A DNA stretch of 64,000 bases from an uncultured bacterium (GCA_938014335.1 CALLRP010000026.1:58052-122051), one strand, 5' to 3'. Numbered from the stretch's first letter, positions 26,353-36,543 are shown. Notes: a model not told the origin generated them from the letters alone. Program-made: numbers and translations.

Positions 26353-29300
26353 ATGGCTTGGAAAAATGTGACTATTGCATTTTTAGTTATTCTTCTTTCT
26401 TTTTCTCAAAATTATCTCTATTCTGATAATCAAAACAATAATTTTGAAAACCGCTATCTTATTAATAAAGTTTATAAAGATGAGTATTTAAAAGAAATTG
26501 CATTCCCATTAGGAGGTTTTGGGGCAGGACAAATATATGTTCGTGGAGATGGAAAGTTAAACCCATGGGAAATTGTAAATAACTTTAATTCAAATGCTAA
26601 TGTTTCTGATGCTTTTTTTTCTATCTTCACAGAGGACGGAGGAAAATCTAATGCTCATATACTCCAGATAAACCCCAAACTACCCGGAGAAGGAATTCAA
26701 AAAATAGAGTTTATGGGCGAATTCCCTTTTGCAAAATTATTCTATAAAGACCTCAATCCTAATTTGGATATATCTTTGGAATGTTTTTCGCCGTTTATTC
26801 CGTTAGATGAAAAGAATTCTTCGCTTCCTGTTATATTCTTTAACTTCACACTAAAAAATAATGGGACAAAGAGCATAAAAGGTTCTTTAGCAGGAACAGT
26901 CCCTAACATTATAGGTTGGGATGGTTATGGAGAATTAATCAGTTCTACCCTATCAAAGAATGGAAAACAAATTTATTCTATTTCCCATCCGGAATTAGGA
27001 TACAACACCAATATAATAAAAAAAGAGCCTGATACAATTTCAATTGATATGGGTATTACCTCTTCAGGAAATGAAAAATTTAATGAAGAAGTACAATTAT
27101 ATACTAATGTATATAATTGTGCACACCCCTTACGATACTTAAAGGGAATTAATATTAATTTCCAAGAAAATTTTAGTTTTAATTTAGATAATAACCACAA
27201 TACAATTCCTGTTTATTGGTTAGGATCTTCGGATAAAGTTTTATCTTCAGAAACAATAGAAAAATTAAACAAAAGTATTGAAAATGGATCTCACTTGATT
27301 ATTAGTGGAGACACCAACTCCGTATTTGATTGGTTAGTAGCAATAAACAAAGCAAAAAAAAGTCATAAAAAACCTGTTGTTTTTGATAATTTTGAATCAG
27401 GAACATATCAGAATTGGGCAATTACAGGCGAGGCTTTTGGTGAAAAACCTGCAGATGGTAAATTTGATATGCAATCGGATATTATTGGGCATGAGGGAAA
27501 ATTTTTCATAAATTCTTATAACAGAGATGATAAAAAGACAGGCACTGCCACATCTAAGGAATTTACTATACAACATTCGTTTATTCATTTCCGTATTGGG
27601 GGTGGGAATAAACCTGATAATTTATATATTGCTCTAATTATTGATGGCAACAAGATTTTTTCCGCTACAGGTTCTAATTCCGAAAATTTGAGAAGAGTTA
27701 TCTGGAATGTTTCAGAATATATTGGGAAAAAAGCTAAAATAGAGATTGTAGATAATGCTTCAGATGGTTGGGGACATATTTTAGTGGATGAAATTGTTTT
27801 TTCGAATAAATACCCCATAGATAAGAACTCATATAAAATATTACAACAGTGGTTACCTCTTGCCTCTAAAAAAGGTAATTGGATAAATGACACATTTGAA
27901 ACGAAAATCGAAAATCTATTTCCATACCTAAAAGACATCCAGTTAAAAACAAAAAAAATCTACAAAATTAAATCTAATATAGGGATAAAAAATATAGAGA
28001 TTTTACTAAAAACGGACACAGGTATTCCTTTGATTGTTCGTAAAAAGTTGGGGAAAGGGTCGGTAGTGTGGTGCAATGGAGATATAACCGAATGGATACC
28101 TTCTGAATATAAGAGAAATTGGATAGCTTCCTTGATAAGTTTAGCAAGTAAAGTAAAGTATAGTTATGGGACAGGAATAGATTCTCAACATCCTTTATGG
28201 GGAAATATGATGTTTTCCTTGAAAACTCAAGGAAAGAGGGAACCTTTTATCTGTTCTCAATGGAGAGATTTTAACTATTTTTGGCAGTCTTTCTCTCAAA
28301 GTGGAAGATTACCCGAACCCGAAAGTCTATCACCCAGTGAACCCGGATATACATGGAACGGAAGTATTGCGTATCCATTTGATTTATCCCCGGGAGAAAA
28401 AGAGGAAATTTCCTTTGTTTTATCATGGTATTTCCCCAATCGCACCCGTGGTAATCAATATTATTGGACTCTCCCTCTATTAAAATATGACCATCGCTTA
28501 GGTAATTATTACAATAACTATTTCAAAAATGCTTCAGATGTAACAAATTATTGCATAGATAATTACTCATATTTATTAAGTCGTACATCACAGTTTCATA
28601 AAGATTTCTTTTCTTCATCTCTTCCTCCTGTACTATTAGAAGCCATTTCAGCAAATATAGCGACTCTTCATACTCCGATTTATATTTATTTGGAGGATGG
28701 TACTATTGGTGGTTATGAAGGAACGGACAATTGCTGTCCTATGAATTGCACTCATGTATATAATTATGCCCAAACACTTCCCTTTTTATTTCCTATGTGG
28801 GAACAGAGAATACGCTACCAAGAATTATTCTACATGATGGATAAAACAGAATTTTATATCCCACATCGTTTTATTGTCCCCCCCACAGAACCCCAATTAA
28901 AAAATGAAATTGGAGGTCCTCATCATCATGCCTTGGACGGAGAATTAGGAACTCTTCTAAAATTGTATCGTGAATACAAAATGTCACCTGATAAAAAATG
29001 GTTAGAGCCCATTTGGCATAACGCAATAAAGGTATTCCAACACATTTTAGAAAAACATGACCCCACAGGAGAAGGTATTATCCGCGGAGAACAACCAAAT
29101 ACATATGATACACACCTCTATGGTTCAAATACATTTATAGGAACCTTATATTTAGCCACATTAAAAGCAATGGAAAACATGCTAAAAGAATTAGGTTCTC
29201 CTGACCCTAATCTAATCTCAGAATGTCAGAAACGGTTTGAGTCGGGCATGAAAAAGTATATTGAAACCTGTTGGAATGGAGAATATTTTATTAATGTTTT

Positions 29301-30162
29301 TGATGCTCCGGATGTGAGTCCAGAAGTATATAACCAAATGAATTGCTATGGAACGGGATGTCATTCAGACCAATTATTAGGTCAATGGTGGGCTCATATT
29401 TTAGGACTTGGATATTTATTTCCAGAGTCATATATAAAAACAACATTAAACTCCATCTATAAATATAATTGGCGTAAAGACTTCCATGGTCACATACAAT
29501 TACCTCGTCGTTTCGCGGAAGATGATGAACCCGGACTTTTAATGTGTTCCTGGCCTAAGGGAGGAAGACCTGATTCTCCCATTCTTTATTGTGATGAAAT
29601 ATGGACAGGAATAGAATATGAAGTAGCGGGACTTTGCATTTTTGAGGGTGATTGGGACAAAACTATGGAGATAGTAACAGGTGCTCGCTCCCGCTATCAG
29701 GGGAATCGTAAAAACCCATGGAGTGAGATTGAATGCGGTGGACATTATGCACGTGCCATGTCTGCTTATTCAATGTTTCTTGCAGGCTCAGGGTTCTTGT
29801 TCGATAATGGAAAAATCAAAATTACCCCTCGTATAAAAGAAAATTCATCCTCTTTCTTCTTCTCAACAGGTAATTCATGGGGAATGTTTGAACTTAATAG
29901 GGGTCCCCGCAGGACAGTTTTAACCATTACACCTCATCATGGAAAACTTGAAATAACTAAAATTAGTATCCCCGCGGAAAAATTAAAATTTAATCAGATG
30001 AACATGTCCATAGTCAAAGGGGATAAGTCTACACCTATTACAGAAAAAATAGGAATTATCCAACAAGATGAACAGTATAAAACTAATTTGATAACAATCC
30101 TATTAAGACAACCCATTATACTTCTTGAAAATGAAAGAATCTTTGTTGATATAAGATGGTAA
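26353..30162 (+). CDS. Secreted GH116-like (GBA2/DUF608) glycoside hydrolase with an inserted lectin-like domain
   Basis: The protein is about 1270 residues, with a signal peptide (MAWKNVTIAFLVILLSFS). I take the ATG at 26353, which has AAAGG upstream, over an ATG six codons earlier. The front (KEIAFPLGGFGAGQIYVRGDG) is the GBA2 N-terminal/DUF608 signature. The C-terminal catalytic half has GGYEGTDNCC (candidate nucleophile region, about residue 794) and YCDEIWTGIEYEVAG (candidate acid Asp, about residue 1086), numbered from 26335. Between about residues 347 and 493 lies an insert (FDNFESGTYQNWAITGEAFG to GWGHILVDEIVF) like the lectin-type module known beside GH32 enzymes. Likely a beta-glycosidase acting outside the cytoplasm; the substrate is unknown. 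Confidence 0.85.
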   Translation: MAWKNVTIAFLVILLSFSQNYLYSDNQNNNFENRYLINKVYKDEYLKEIAFPLGGFGAGQIYVRGDGKLNPWEIVNNFNSNANVSDAFFSIFTEDGGKSNAHILQINPKLPGEGIQKIEFMGEFPFAKLFYKDLNPNLDISLECFSPFIPLDEKNSSLPVIFFNFTLKNNGTKSIKGSLAGTVPNIIGWDGYGELISSTLSKNGKQIYSISHPELGYNTNIIKKEPDTISIDMGITSSGNEKFNEEVQLYTNVYNCAHPLRYLKGININFQENFSFNLDNNHNTIPVYWLGSSDKVLSSETIEKLNKSIENGSHLIISGDTNSVFDWLVAINKAKKSHKKPVVFDNFESGTYQNWAITGEAFGEKPADGKFDMQSDIIGHEGKFFINSYNRDDKKTGTATSKEFTIQHSFIHFRIGGGNKPDNLYIALIIDGNKIFSATGSNSENLRRVIWNVSEYIGKKAKIEIVDNASDGWGHILVDEIVFSNKYPIDKNSYKILQQWLPLASKKGNWINDTFETKIENLFPYLKDIQLKTKKIYKIKSNIGIKNIEILLKTDTGIPLIVRKKLGKGSVVWCNGDITEWIPSEYKRNWIASLISLASKVKYSYGTGIDSQHPLWGNMMFSLKTQGKREPFICSQWRDFNYFWQSFSQSGRLPEPESLSPSEPGYTWNGSIAYPFDLSPGEKEEISFVLSWYFPNRTRGNQYYWTLPLLKYDHRLGNYYNNYFKNASDVTNYCIDNYSYLLSRTSQFHKDFFSSSLPPVLLEAISANIATLHTPIYIYLEDGTIGGYEGTDNCCPMNCTHVYNYAQTLPFLFPMWEQRIRYQELFYMMDKTEFYIPHRFIVPPTEPQLKNEIGGPHHHALDGELGTLLKLYREYKMSPDKKWLEPIWHNAIKVFQHILEKHDPTGEGIIRGEQPNTYDTHLYGSNTFIGTLYLATLKAMENMLKELGSPDPNLISECQKRFESGMKKYIETCWNGEYFINVFDAPDVSPEVYNQMNCYGTGCHSDQLLGQWWAHILGLGYLFPESYIKTTLNSIYKYNWRKDFHGHIQLPRRFAEDDEPGLLMCSWPKGGRPDSPILYCDEIWTGIEYEVAGLCIFEGDWDKTMEIVTGARSRYQGNRKNPWSEIECGGHYARAMSAYSMFLAGSGFLFDNGKIKITPRIKENSSSFFFSTGNSWGMFELNRGPRRTVLTITPHHGKLEITKISIPAEKLKFNQMNMSIVKGDKSTPITEKIGIIQQDEQYKTNLITILLRQPIILLENERIFVDIRW

Positions 30163-30172
30163 GAACGGTAAA

Positions 30173-30358
30173 TTAGACCTTTACATCCAAATTTTGTCCC
30201 TGTGTGGGGGGAAGTACCGCGGATTGTATTAATTTTATAGCCATGTCCCCTTGCTGTTGCATAACACTTTTACGCATATTCAAGATTCTTGCGTAATATT
30301 CCATACTAATCTGGGCCGTCTTCAAACCCACTTGTGAATTTATTGTAAGTGTATCCAT
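30173..30358 (-). CDS. YjfB-like putative motility-associated small protein
   Basis: This 61-residue protein starts MDTLTINSQVGLKTAQISM and has an amphipathic helix region with MRKSVMQQQGDMAIKLIQSA, the pattern of the YjfB motility family. A Shine-Dalgarno-like AGGAAG precedes the ATG at 30358. It converges with the upstream hydrolase gene. No flagellar or chemotaxis gene is in the window, so the motility link rests on family naming only. The remote alternative is an unrelated small helical protein. Confidence 0.65.
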   Translation of the reverse strand: MDTLTINSQVGLKTAQISMEYYARILNMRKSVMQQQGDMAIKLIQSAVLPPTQGQNLDVKV

Positions 30359-30952
30359 AGTATACTTCCTTTTTCATTATTAAATTATATCATATATCAA
30401 AAAATTTTTCTAAAAAATTTTTAACTCCCTATTTAATATTACCTATGAGACAAGTATATATTTTAATTATAATAATGTTCTTACCTAACGGAAAATTTCA
30501 TTATTGACTTAATTTTTTATTTCCTATTTTGAGATGTTAGGTTGTCAAAAATAATATTATATGAATGTAAGGGTTATGTTATATATATCGATATAAAAAT
30601 AAAATAGTTCCCGAAGGTACCAGGAAAACAAAGCAGAAGGTATTATTGGTAGCGATAGATTGTACGACCTAAAAAAGTAGATTTTTTTATATAAATCTCT
30701 CTTTAAGCCTTCCTTTAATCACCTTCAGTATAACCTATCGAAATATGAACCAGTTGTCTCACCTGTAGATTATACCCAAATGCGATGTTAAACCACTATA
30801 AAATTATGTTACTATCCTTAATGTATGAAATGGGAAAGGCAGGTTTGGAATCTTTTCCCACTAATAAAGGATTTATTCAAATATTTTATTTTTATTTATA
30901 AAAGACGCTCTAATTTTCCACAATTAGCATTTTAATGGTATTTTCAACTGAT
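30359..30952. other. AT-rich intergenic region, no recognised gene
   Basis: About 590 bp separate the YjfB-like gene from the porin promoter. Both strands are full of stop codons and no tRNA-like cloverleaf was seen. There are weak hairpins: AGATTT/AAATCT at 30679-30698, and an imperfect TGGGAAAG/TTTTCCCA pair near 30831-30860. The stretch 30606-30670 is less AT-rich than its surroundings (GAAGGTACCAGGAAAACAAA, then GGTAGCG and GACCT) and could be a structured RNA, but it matches no riboswitch class I know. Confidence 0.5.
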
Positions 30953-30981
30953 TTGATTTAAAAAAATCTTTTTGTTATACT
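30953..30981 (+). promoter_or_regulatory. Sigma-70-type promoter of the porin gene
   Basis: TTGATT (30953-30958) and TATACT (30976-30981) are separated by exactly 17 bp and lie 56 bp upstream of the porin ATG. Together with a terminator after the gene, they define a single-gene transcription unit. Confidence 0.72.
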
Positions 30982-31036
30982 CTCTCCATCCAAATTTAAG
31001 AATTAAATTAAAAACTAAAAAAGAAAGGGTATAACG

Positions 31037-32572
31037 ATGAACAGGAAAACAATTTTGTTTAGTATTTTAGTTACTTTTTCTGTAGTATTATTGTCATCCG
31101 AAGTGTTGGCAGAATTACAGAATGTAGAGGTTGGTGGTTCTATTCGCATCCGTGGAAACTATATTAATAATCTCTTCAACAATTTTGTGGGACCGATGCC
31201 TGCGGTTCAATCTCGTTGGTCTCCCATTTCTGTGTTTCGAAGACCTATTGGTAGTTTGGTAGGGCCGGGGGTGAATAGTATCTTTTCATTTGATAATGAC
31301 CAGAATGACTTGTCCTTTGTAGAACAAAGAACTCGCCTGCATGTAAAGGCAGATTTTACAGATCAGGTAAGTGCCTTCATTGAATTGGATTCTTATGATG
31401 TATGGGGCGAAGATTTTCGTTCGCAGAATTACATTACCGGAGTAGATGCTCGTCAAAACTCCATTGATGATGTTGAAATTTTTCAAGCATACATCGAAGC
31501 AGATGAAATGTGGGGAACGCCGTTACGACTTCGTGTTGGTCGGCAAGAGTTAGCTTTTGGTAGTCAATTTTTGGTGGGACCGCGTGATTTTGCATTCTTC
31601 TGGACAGGGATTTCATTTGATGCCATACGCCTAACCTATAAAGCAGATGTGTTTACAATTGATGCATGGGCTTCCAAATTATTTGAGGCTATGTCAGATT
31701 TTGCTGAGGATGATATTAACTTTTATGGAGTTTATGCCTCCTGCACAGCGGTGGAAAATGTTACCTTTGATGTATACTGGATGTTGTTAGAAGATGACCG
31801 TCCTATTGCCAATGATTTCCCCGCTATTCGGGGCAGAGGGGATTATGATAACACCCTGCTTCATACCGTTGGTATTCGCTCTGCAGGTAAATATGAAGCC
31901 TTTGATTTTGATGCTGAAGTCGCATATCAATTCGGTGAAGCAGATGGTATCGGAAAAGTATTTCGTGTAGGTCCATGGGGCGACAACGATGCGGAATTTG
32001 ATAACTGGGCGTTGAAATTAGATTTAGGTTATACCTTTGATTTCTGGCGTCAACCACGGATATTTGCTGGTTTCCGCTATTTCAGTGGTGAAGATAATCG
32101 CGACATTTCTTTCTGGGATTTCATTAATCCGTTTTATGAACCTACTGCAAGTATTAGTTTCAATCGTCTATTCTCCAATGAAATTGCCAGTGGCTTTGTA
32201 GATTTGAATAATGAATTATCCAATGCATGGTGGGTTCGTGTGGGAACCAATAGCAGTATTACCGACAAAGTAAGAGGTATATTCTGTGTAACTTATTACG
32301 AAACTGCAAATGAGTTTGAAAGACCCGTTTTATCCCCATTATTCCCATGGTGGACCAAGCAAAACGATTCCTATTTAGGAACCGAAGTACTGTTATTCCT
32401 TGAATATCAATATTCACAAGATTTGATATTTGAGACAGGTTGGTCTCACATGTTTGTTGGTGATGGTATGACCGATGGACAATTTATCCGCTGGAATGGA
32501 TTGTTGTATAGTGGTGGCTCTGATGACGATGATGTAGACTATGTTTATGCGGGTTGTAAGATTTACTTTTAA
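31037..32572 (+). CDS. Outer membrane beta-barrel porin, alginate-export (AlgE-like) family
   Basis: The 511-residue protein has a signal peptide ending VLAEL (about residues 1-25). Alternating beta-strand patterns follow throughout, including VGGSIRIRGNYINNLFNN, RLRVGRQELAFGSQFLVGP, FDAIRLTYKAD and a closing YVYAGCKIYF. The RVGRQELAFG motif is typical of the alginate-export barrel family, many members of which are general substrate porins in environmental bacteria. A strong promoter, AAAGGG before the ATG, and a good terminator suggest a well-expressed monocistronic gene. Substrate specificity cannot be assigned. Confidence 0.8.
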   Translation: MNRKTILFSILVTFSVVLLSSEVLAELQNVEVGGSIRIRGNYINNLFNNFVGPMPAVQSRWSPISVFRRPIGSLVGPGVNSIFSFDNDQNDLSFVEQRTRLHVKADFTDQVSAFIELDSYDVWGEDFRSQNYITGVDARQNSIDDVEIFQAYIEADEMWGTPLRLRVGRQELAFGSQFLVGPRDFAFFWTGISFDAIRLTYKADVFTIDAWASKLFEAMSDFAEDDINFYGVYASCTAVENVTFDVYWMLLEDDRPIANDFPAIRGRGDYDNTLLHTVGIRSAGKYEAFDFDAEVAYQFGEADGIGKVFRVGPWGDNDAEFDNWALKLDLGYTFDFWRQPRIFAGFRYFSGEDNRDISFWDFINPFYEPTASISFNRLFSNEIASGFVDLNNELSNAWWVRVGTNSSITDKVRGIFCVTYYETANEFERPVLSPLFPWWTKQNDSYLGTEVLLFLEYQYSQDLIFETGWSHMFVGDGMTDGQFIRWNGLLYSGGSDDDDVDYVYAGCKIYF

Positions 32573-32597
32573 TTAGATTTAATATTGTAATAGCACG

Positions 32598-32635
32598 AAT
32601 AGGGAAGACAGATTCACGTCTTCCCTATTTTGTTT
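32598..32635 (+). terminator. Intrinsic terminator after the porin gene
   Basis: A perfect 12-bp inverted repeat (AATAGGGAAGAC / GTCTTCCCTATT) with an 8-base loop is followed by TTGTTTT, 25 bp after the porin stop. This is a clear rho-independent terminator on the plus strand. Confidence 0.88.
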
Positions 32636-32717
32636 TCGTTAGGGGATAAAAACTTTTTGATATAATAAACCCAATTTGTTATCCGTAAATAGGCTTTTAT
32701 GTGGGAAGTATTCATAT

Positions 32718-33260
32718 ATGAAAAAGATAGGCATTTTTGCGGGCTCCAGTGATTTAGCCATTCCTTATTTCAGAAAAGATGTGGAGCGATTGGCGGATTT
32801 ATTGGCAGAGAATAAATATTCGATTGTTTATGGGGCAGGAAAAGTAGGGCTAATGGGAGTAGTATCACAGAGATATTATGAGCATAATGGCGTGTTGATT
32901 GGCGTAGTTCCCCATCACTTAAATCGTCCTGACCTTGTTTTTGAGTATTGCAGTAAATTAATAGTGACGAAAGACCTCCACGAACGAAAAGAAACGATGG
33001 AAAATCTTTCCGATGCCTTTATAGTCTTACCTGGCGGAATTGGAACTATGGATGAATTTTTAAATGTTCTTGCAGGGAAACAATTGAGATACCACTATAA
33101 ACCTATTTTTTTGTTAAATTCAGATAATTTTTTTAGTTTTGTCCAGGATATGATGAGAAAAATGTGTAGTCATCATTTTATTCATGATGGGCATAAACAA
33201 CTTTATCAATGTATAGACACCCCTGAAGAACTTGTTGAGGAATTAAAACAAAGTCTATAG
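32718..33260 (+). CDS. LOG/TIGR00730-family Rossmann-fold protein (putative nucleotide phosphoribohydrolase)
   Basis: From the ATG at 32718 (preceded by GGGAAG) the protein is 180 residues. It has IGIFAGSSD, VYGAGKVGLMGVVS and the family hallmark PGGIGTMDEFLNVL, which binds nucleotide monophosphate in LOG-type cytokinin-riboside phosphate hydrolases. In bacteria these proteins hydrolyse purine nucleoside monophosphates in vitro; their cellular role is mostly unknown. The frame is open upstream to a TTG at 32676, but that extension lacks family similarity. It is followed after 18 bp by the membrane spermidine-synthase-like gene. Confidence 0.88.
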   Translation: MKKIGIFAGSSDLAIPYFRKDVERLADLLAENKYSIVYGAGKVGLMGVVSQRYYEHNGVLIGVVPHHLNRPDLVFEYCSKLIVTKDLHERKETMENLSDAFIVLPGGIGTMDEFLNVLAGKQLRYHYKPIFLLNSDNFFSFVQDMMRKMCSHHFIHDGHKQLYQCIDTPEELVEELKQSL

Positions 33261-33278
33261 AAATATTAAGGGATGTGA

Positions 33279-35945
33279 ATGAAAAACAGTAAATCATCTA
33301 CTTATGTATTCCGACTTGTTCTTTACATGAGTTTCTTTTTATCCGGAGGGAGTGCCTTAATTTATCAGATTGTATGGACACGGCAATGTATGCTTTTGTT
33401 AGGGTCAACCGCATACGCGGTTAGCACTGTTTTAAGCATTTTCTTTTTAGGTTTAGGTCTGGGCAGTTTTATCGGTGGAAAACTTGCAGAGCGGACATAC
33501 AATCCGATGCGATGGTATGCAGGGGTCGAAATTCTGAAAGGTCTATGGGCATGGGCAATTATTGATGTCATAGGTAACAAAAATGGGATTGTTATCACAC
33601 TAATAAGGCTTTTGCCGGATAATACATTGTTCTTGTTTCTCTTGAGAGTTTCTATTTCTATTTTTTGGTTTGCTCTTCCCTCGTTATGTATGGGAATGAC
33701 CTTTCCATTGCTTGTTCGATATGAACAAATACTAAAAAGAAAAACTCGTCGTTATATTTCTTTTTTGTATTTTATCAATACACTGGGAGCAGTTTTAGGG
33801 GCATTTTTAGCAGGTTTTATTCTTATTCCGACCTATGGGTATGCAGTATCCTTTTATATAGCAATAGGAATAAGTTTGGGAGTGGGTATAATGGCGTGGT
33901 TAATTTCACAATTCCAAAAAGCAATGATAACGCAGGAAGAAGAAAATGAGGAAAGTGAAAAAGAAGAGGATAATGGAGAAGGATTCATCAATGAGAAGGC
34001 AATTTTTTGGGGGGTATTTATTTCCGGATTTGTATGCCTTGCTTTAGAGGTATTATGGACACGGCTTTTGATTATGATCTTCTTAGGGACAAATTATGCC
34101 TACACATCTGTGTTGATTTCTGTGCTTGCCGGAATAGCCCTTGGAGCATTATGCGTCTCTGTTTTAATTAATAAATTTCCACTGCGAATGATAATATTAG
34201 GTTGGGGATACAGTCTTACCGGTTTGGGAGTGCTTTTAACCTTGATTTTTACTTCTCATTTACCGGAATGGATGGACAAACTGCAATTAGAAGGAACAAG
34301 TCGGTTTTATTATAGTGTTTTGGGTAAATTTTTGCTTGCCTTTTTGACCTTACTTATCCCTATGTTAGGGTTTGGCTTTACTTTTCCCTATGCATTAACA
34401 TTCCTGCGATATTTGAAGAAACAATATGTTGTTTCATCTATTGGTATTGCCTATGGATTAAACACAATCGGTAGTATTTTAGGTTCTCTGGCGGGAGGAT
34501 TTATTATAATCCCGTTATTAGGCTGTGAAAAGGGAATTATCTTAATAGGTATTTTGCTTATTTTATCAGGTTTCTTTTTTGCTTTTATGGATAAAAAATA
34601 TCATTGGTCAAATATCGGTTTTCTCCTCATTTTTTTGCCATTACTCCTTGTCGAGAATGTAATGGAAAAAATAAATCAGTACTATCTGCCTGAAAAACAT
34701 CATCTTTTATTCTTTGCTGAGGGGATAGAGGGTACCGTTGCAGTTAGTGCCCCTGAAAAACCAACTCCGGAAGATGAACGGGTCTTGTGGATTAATCGTG
34801 TGCAGGCGACGACTGCTGTTGAACGAGGAGTTCGTATGAATCGCTTCCAGGGGATTATCCCATGGATGTTTAATCGTAACCCACAGCAAGTTCTATTTAT
34901 GTGTTTCGGTTCGGGGATTACCTGTGGAACATTAGGTGTCGGGAATTTTGAGCATGTGGATGCGGTAGAGATTTCACCCGAAGTTTTAGATGCAGGACAT
35001 TACTTTGAAGATTTAAATTTCAATGTGTTGGAAATGGATAATGTGCAGATATATGTAGACGACGCAAGAAACTTTTTAATTCGTTCTACAAAAAAATATG
35101 ATTTTATTACTACTGAACCTATGCCATTGGCAATGGCAGGTGTTTCTATGTTTTATACACAGGATTTCTACCAGTTCTGCTTACAGAGGTTGAATGAAGG
35201 GGGTATGATTTCCCAATGGGTGCCTTTTCACAGTTCCAGTGAAGAAATTGTTCAATCCACTATATATACATTCTTAAAAGTGTTCCCTTATTCGGTAGGA
35301 CTATTTGTTAATGCTGACCTGTTCTTAGTGGGTTCTAATAAGCCTCTCATGCTCAATCCCGAAGGATTAGCCCAGGTTCTGGAACACAACAGCACATTGA
35401 AAAATGCCATGGCTCAGGCTGGTTTTTCGGATGTAGAAGAAATTATTGCCTGCTTTGTAATGGACCGTAAGGGATTAGAAAAATTTTCGGAACAAGGAAA
35501 AATAATCACTGATAGTTTCCCGTGGGTAGAGTTTATCGCCCCTCAATATGTATATAACCGTAAAAGTGTCCCACAAAACTTAAAACAGTTAAAGCAATGT
35601 GTCTCAAATGTAGTAAATATCTTATCTCCTGCGAGCGAGGAGCGTATTAAGAACTCCATTGAGAAACGACATAATTCCCGAATAAAAGATATAGATGGGC
35701 TAATGCTTTATTATGAAGGGCTTTTAGTTGGCGATGAAGTAAGACAGTGTTTTGTTCACTCGCTCAACATAGACAAAAATAACAAACAGGCACAGTATTA
35801 TTTGAGAACTATCTCTAAAACACAGATTGAGCAATACATCCGCTGGGAAGAAAAAGACAAAGCACAGCAAATTTTAGAAGAAGTAAATCCTTATCTTGAA
35901 AACGACCCTCAATGGCAAGAATGGAAAAGCCAGTTGAAATTATAA
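33279..35945 (+). CDS. Multi-pass membrane protein fused to a spermidine-synthase-like domain
   Basis: The 888-residue protein has an N-terminal membrane half with roughly a dozen helices (about residues 10-460). It opens with LSGGSALIYQIVWTRQCMLL, typical of fused MFS/spermidine synthase proteins. A SAM-methyltransferase-fold domain follows with CFGSGITCGTLGVG (about residue 542), DAVEISPEVLDAG, YDFITTEPMPLAMAG and EGGMISQWVPFH. The C-terminal 120 residues look helical and TPR-like. The family is widespread in environmental bacteria, and true aminopropyltransferase activity has not been shown for most members. Its substrate here is unknown. It lies 18 bp after the LOG-like gene, so they probably share a transcript. 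Confidence 0.85.
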   Translation: MKNSKSSTYVFRLVLYMSFFLSGGSALIYQIVWTRQCMLLLGSTAYAVSTVLSIFFLGLGLGSFIGGKLAERTYNPMRWYAGVEILKGLWAWAIIDVIGNKNGIVITLIRLLPDNTLFLFLLRVSISIFWFALPSLCMGMTFPLLVRYEQILKRKTRRYISFLYFINTLGAVLGAFLAGFILIPTYGYAVSFYIAIGISLGVGIMAWLISQFQKAMITQEEENEESEKEEDNGEGFINEKAIFWGVFISGFVCLALEVLWTRLLIMIFLGTNYAYTSVLISVLAGIALGALCVSVLINKFPLRMIILGWGYSLTGLGVLLTLIFTSHLPEWMDKLQLEGTSRFYYSVLGKFLLAFLTLLIPMLGFGFTFPYALTFLRYLKKQYVVSSIGIAYGLNTIGSILGSLAGGFIIIPLLGCEKGIILIGILLILSGFFFAFMDKKYHWSNIGFLLIFLPLLLVENVMEKINQYYLPEKHHLLFFAEGIEGTVAVSAPEKPTPEDERVLWINRVQATTAVERGVRMNRFQGIIPWMFNRNPQQVLFMCFGSGITCGTLGVGNFEHVDAVEISPEVLDAGHYFEDLNFNVLEMDNVQIYVDDARNFLIRSTKKYDFITTEPMPLAMAGVSMFYTQDFYQFCLQRLNEGGMISQWVPFHSSSEEIVQSTIYTFLKVFPYSVGLFVNADLFLVGSNKPLMLNPEGLAQVLEHNSTLKNAMAQAGFSDVEEIIACFVMDRKGLEKFSEQGKIITDSFPWVEFIAPQYVYNRKSVPQNLKQLKQCVSNVVNILSPASEERIKNSIEKRHNSRIKDIDGLMLYYEGLLVGDEVRQCFVHSLNIDKNNKQAQYYLRTISKTQIEQYIRWEEKDKAQQILEEVNPYLENDPQWQEWKSQLKL

Positions 35946-36070
35946 ATTTGATAAATGGAAATAAAAACCATACAAAATTTTTTTTAAAGAAAAAGTAACT
36001 GTAAAAGTAGAAAGGACAAAATGCCTCTAACCTGTTTTAGGTCTTAATGATTAAGAACTGCGTAAACAGT

Positions 36071-36352
36071 TTATTCTTCAGTCTCTACTTCTTCTTTCGC
36101 TTTTTTTGTGGGACTTTTTTTTGTTTTTTTTTGTTTTTTTTCTACAGTTTCGGGAAGGTTACAATAGAAATATTTTCCCAATTCAAGCAGGGCCCCTAAC
36201 TTCGCAATTAACTCATCATGTAGTTCAAACTGGTATTCAGAGATTTTCCCCAAGAAACCTTCCCAATCATTATGTTCCCATTCACCTTTTTGCTTTACGA
36301 CAAATTTTGCCGCTTGTTCAAAAATTTGTTCGACAGAGTATTTAGCTCCCAT
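36071..36352 (-). CDS. Small conserved-looking protein of unknown function with Lys-rich tail
   Basis: This 93-residue protein has a structured-looking front (residues 1-68, with EQIFEQAAKFVVKQKGEWEH and ELIAKLGALLELGKYFYC) and a highly charged Lys/Glu/Thr tail. AAGGAG lies before the ATG, supporting translation. I do not recognise the family. The basic tail could mean nucleic-acid or ribosome contact, but that is a guess. It stands alone between two plus-strand genes. Confidence 0.6.
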   Translation of the reverse strand: MGAKYSVEQIFEQAAKFVVKQKGEWEHNDWEGFLGKISEYQFELHDELIAKLGALLELGKYFYCNLPETVEKKQKKTKKSPTKKAKEEVETEE

Positions 36353-36543
36353 GATTTACTCCTTATTTTAAGGTTAAATAGTACATATTTAATTAAGAAG
36401 TATTATATCATTACAAGATATAAAAAAAAAATTTTTTGAATATAACGATACAAGTTGCTCAAATATTCCCTTTTTGTGTTATTATGTTATAAGAAAATAC
36501 TCGAGCAATCCGCACGCCCGGTAATCTTAAAAAGGACTTTTTT

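Noticed and set aside
30601..30680. Cyclic-di-GMP riboswitch near the YjfB-like gene
   Set aside because: The stretch has some GGTAGC- and AAAGC-like words, but the conserved core and stems of GEMM I or II could not be drawn.
32676..32717. N-terminal extension of the LOG-like protein from a TTG
   Set aside because: It has no family similarity, and the internal ATG at 32718 has a good ribosome site and gives the expected N-terminus.
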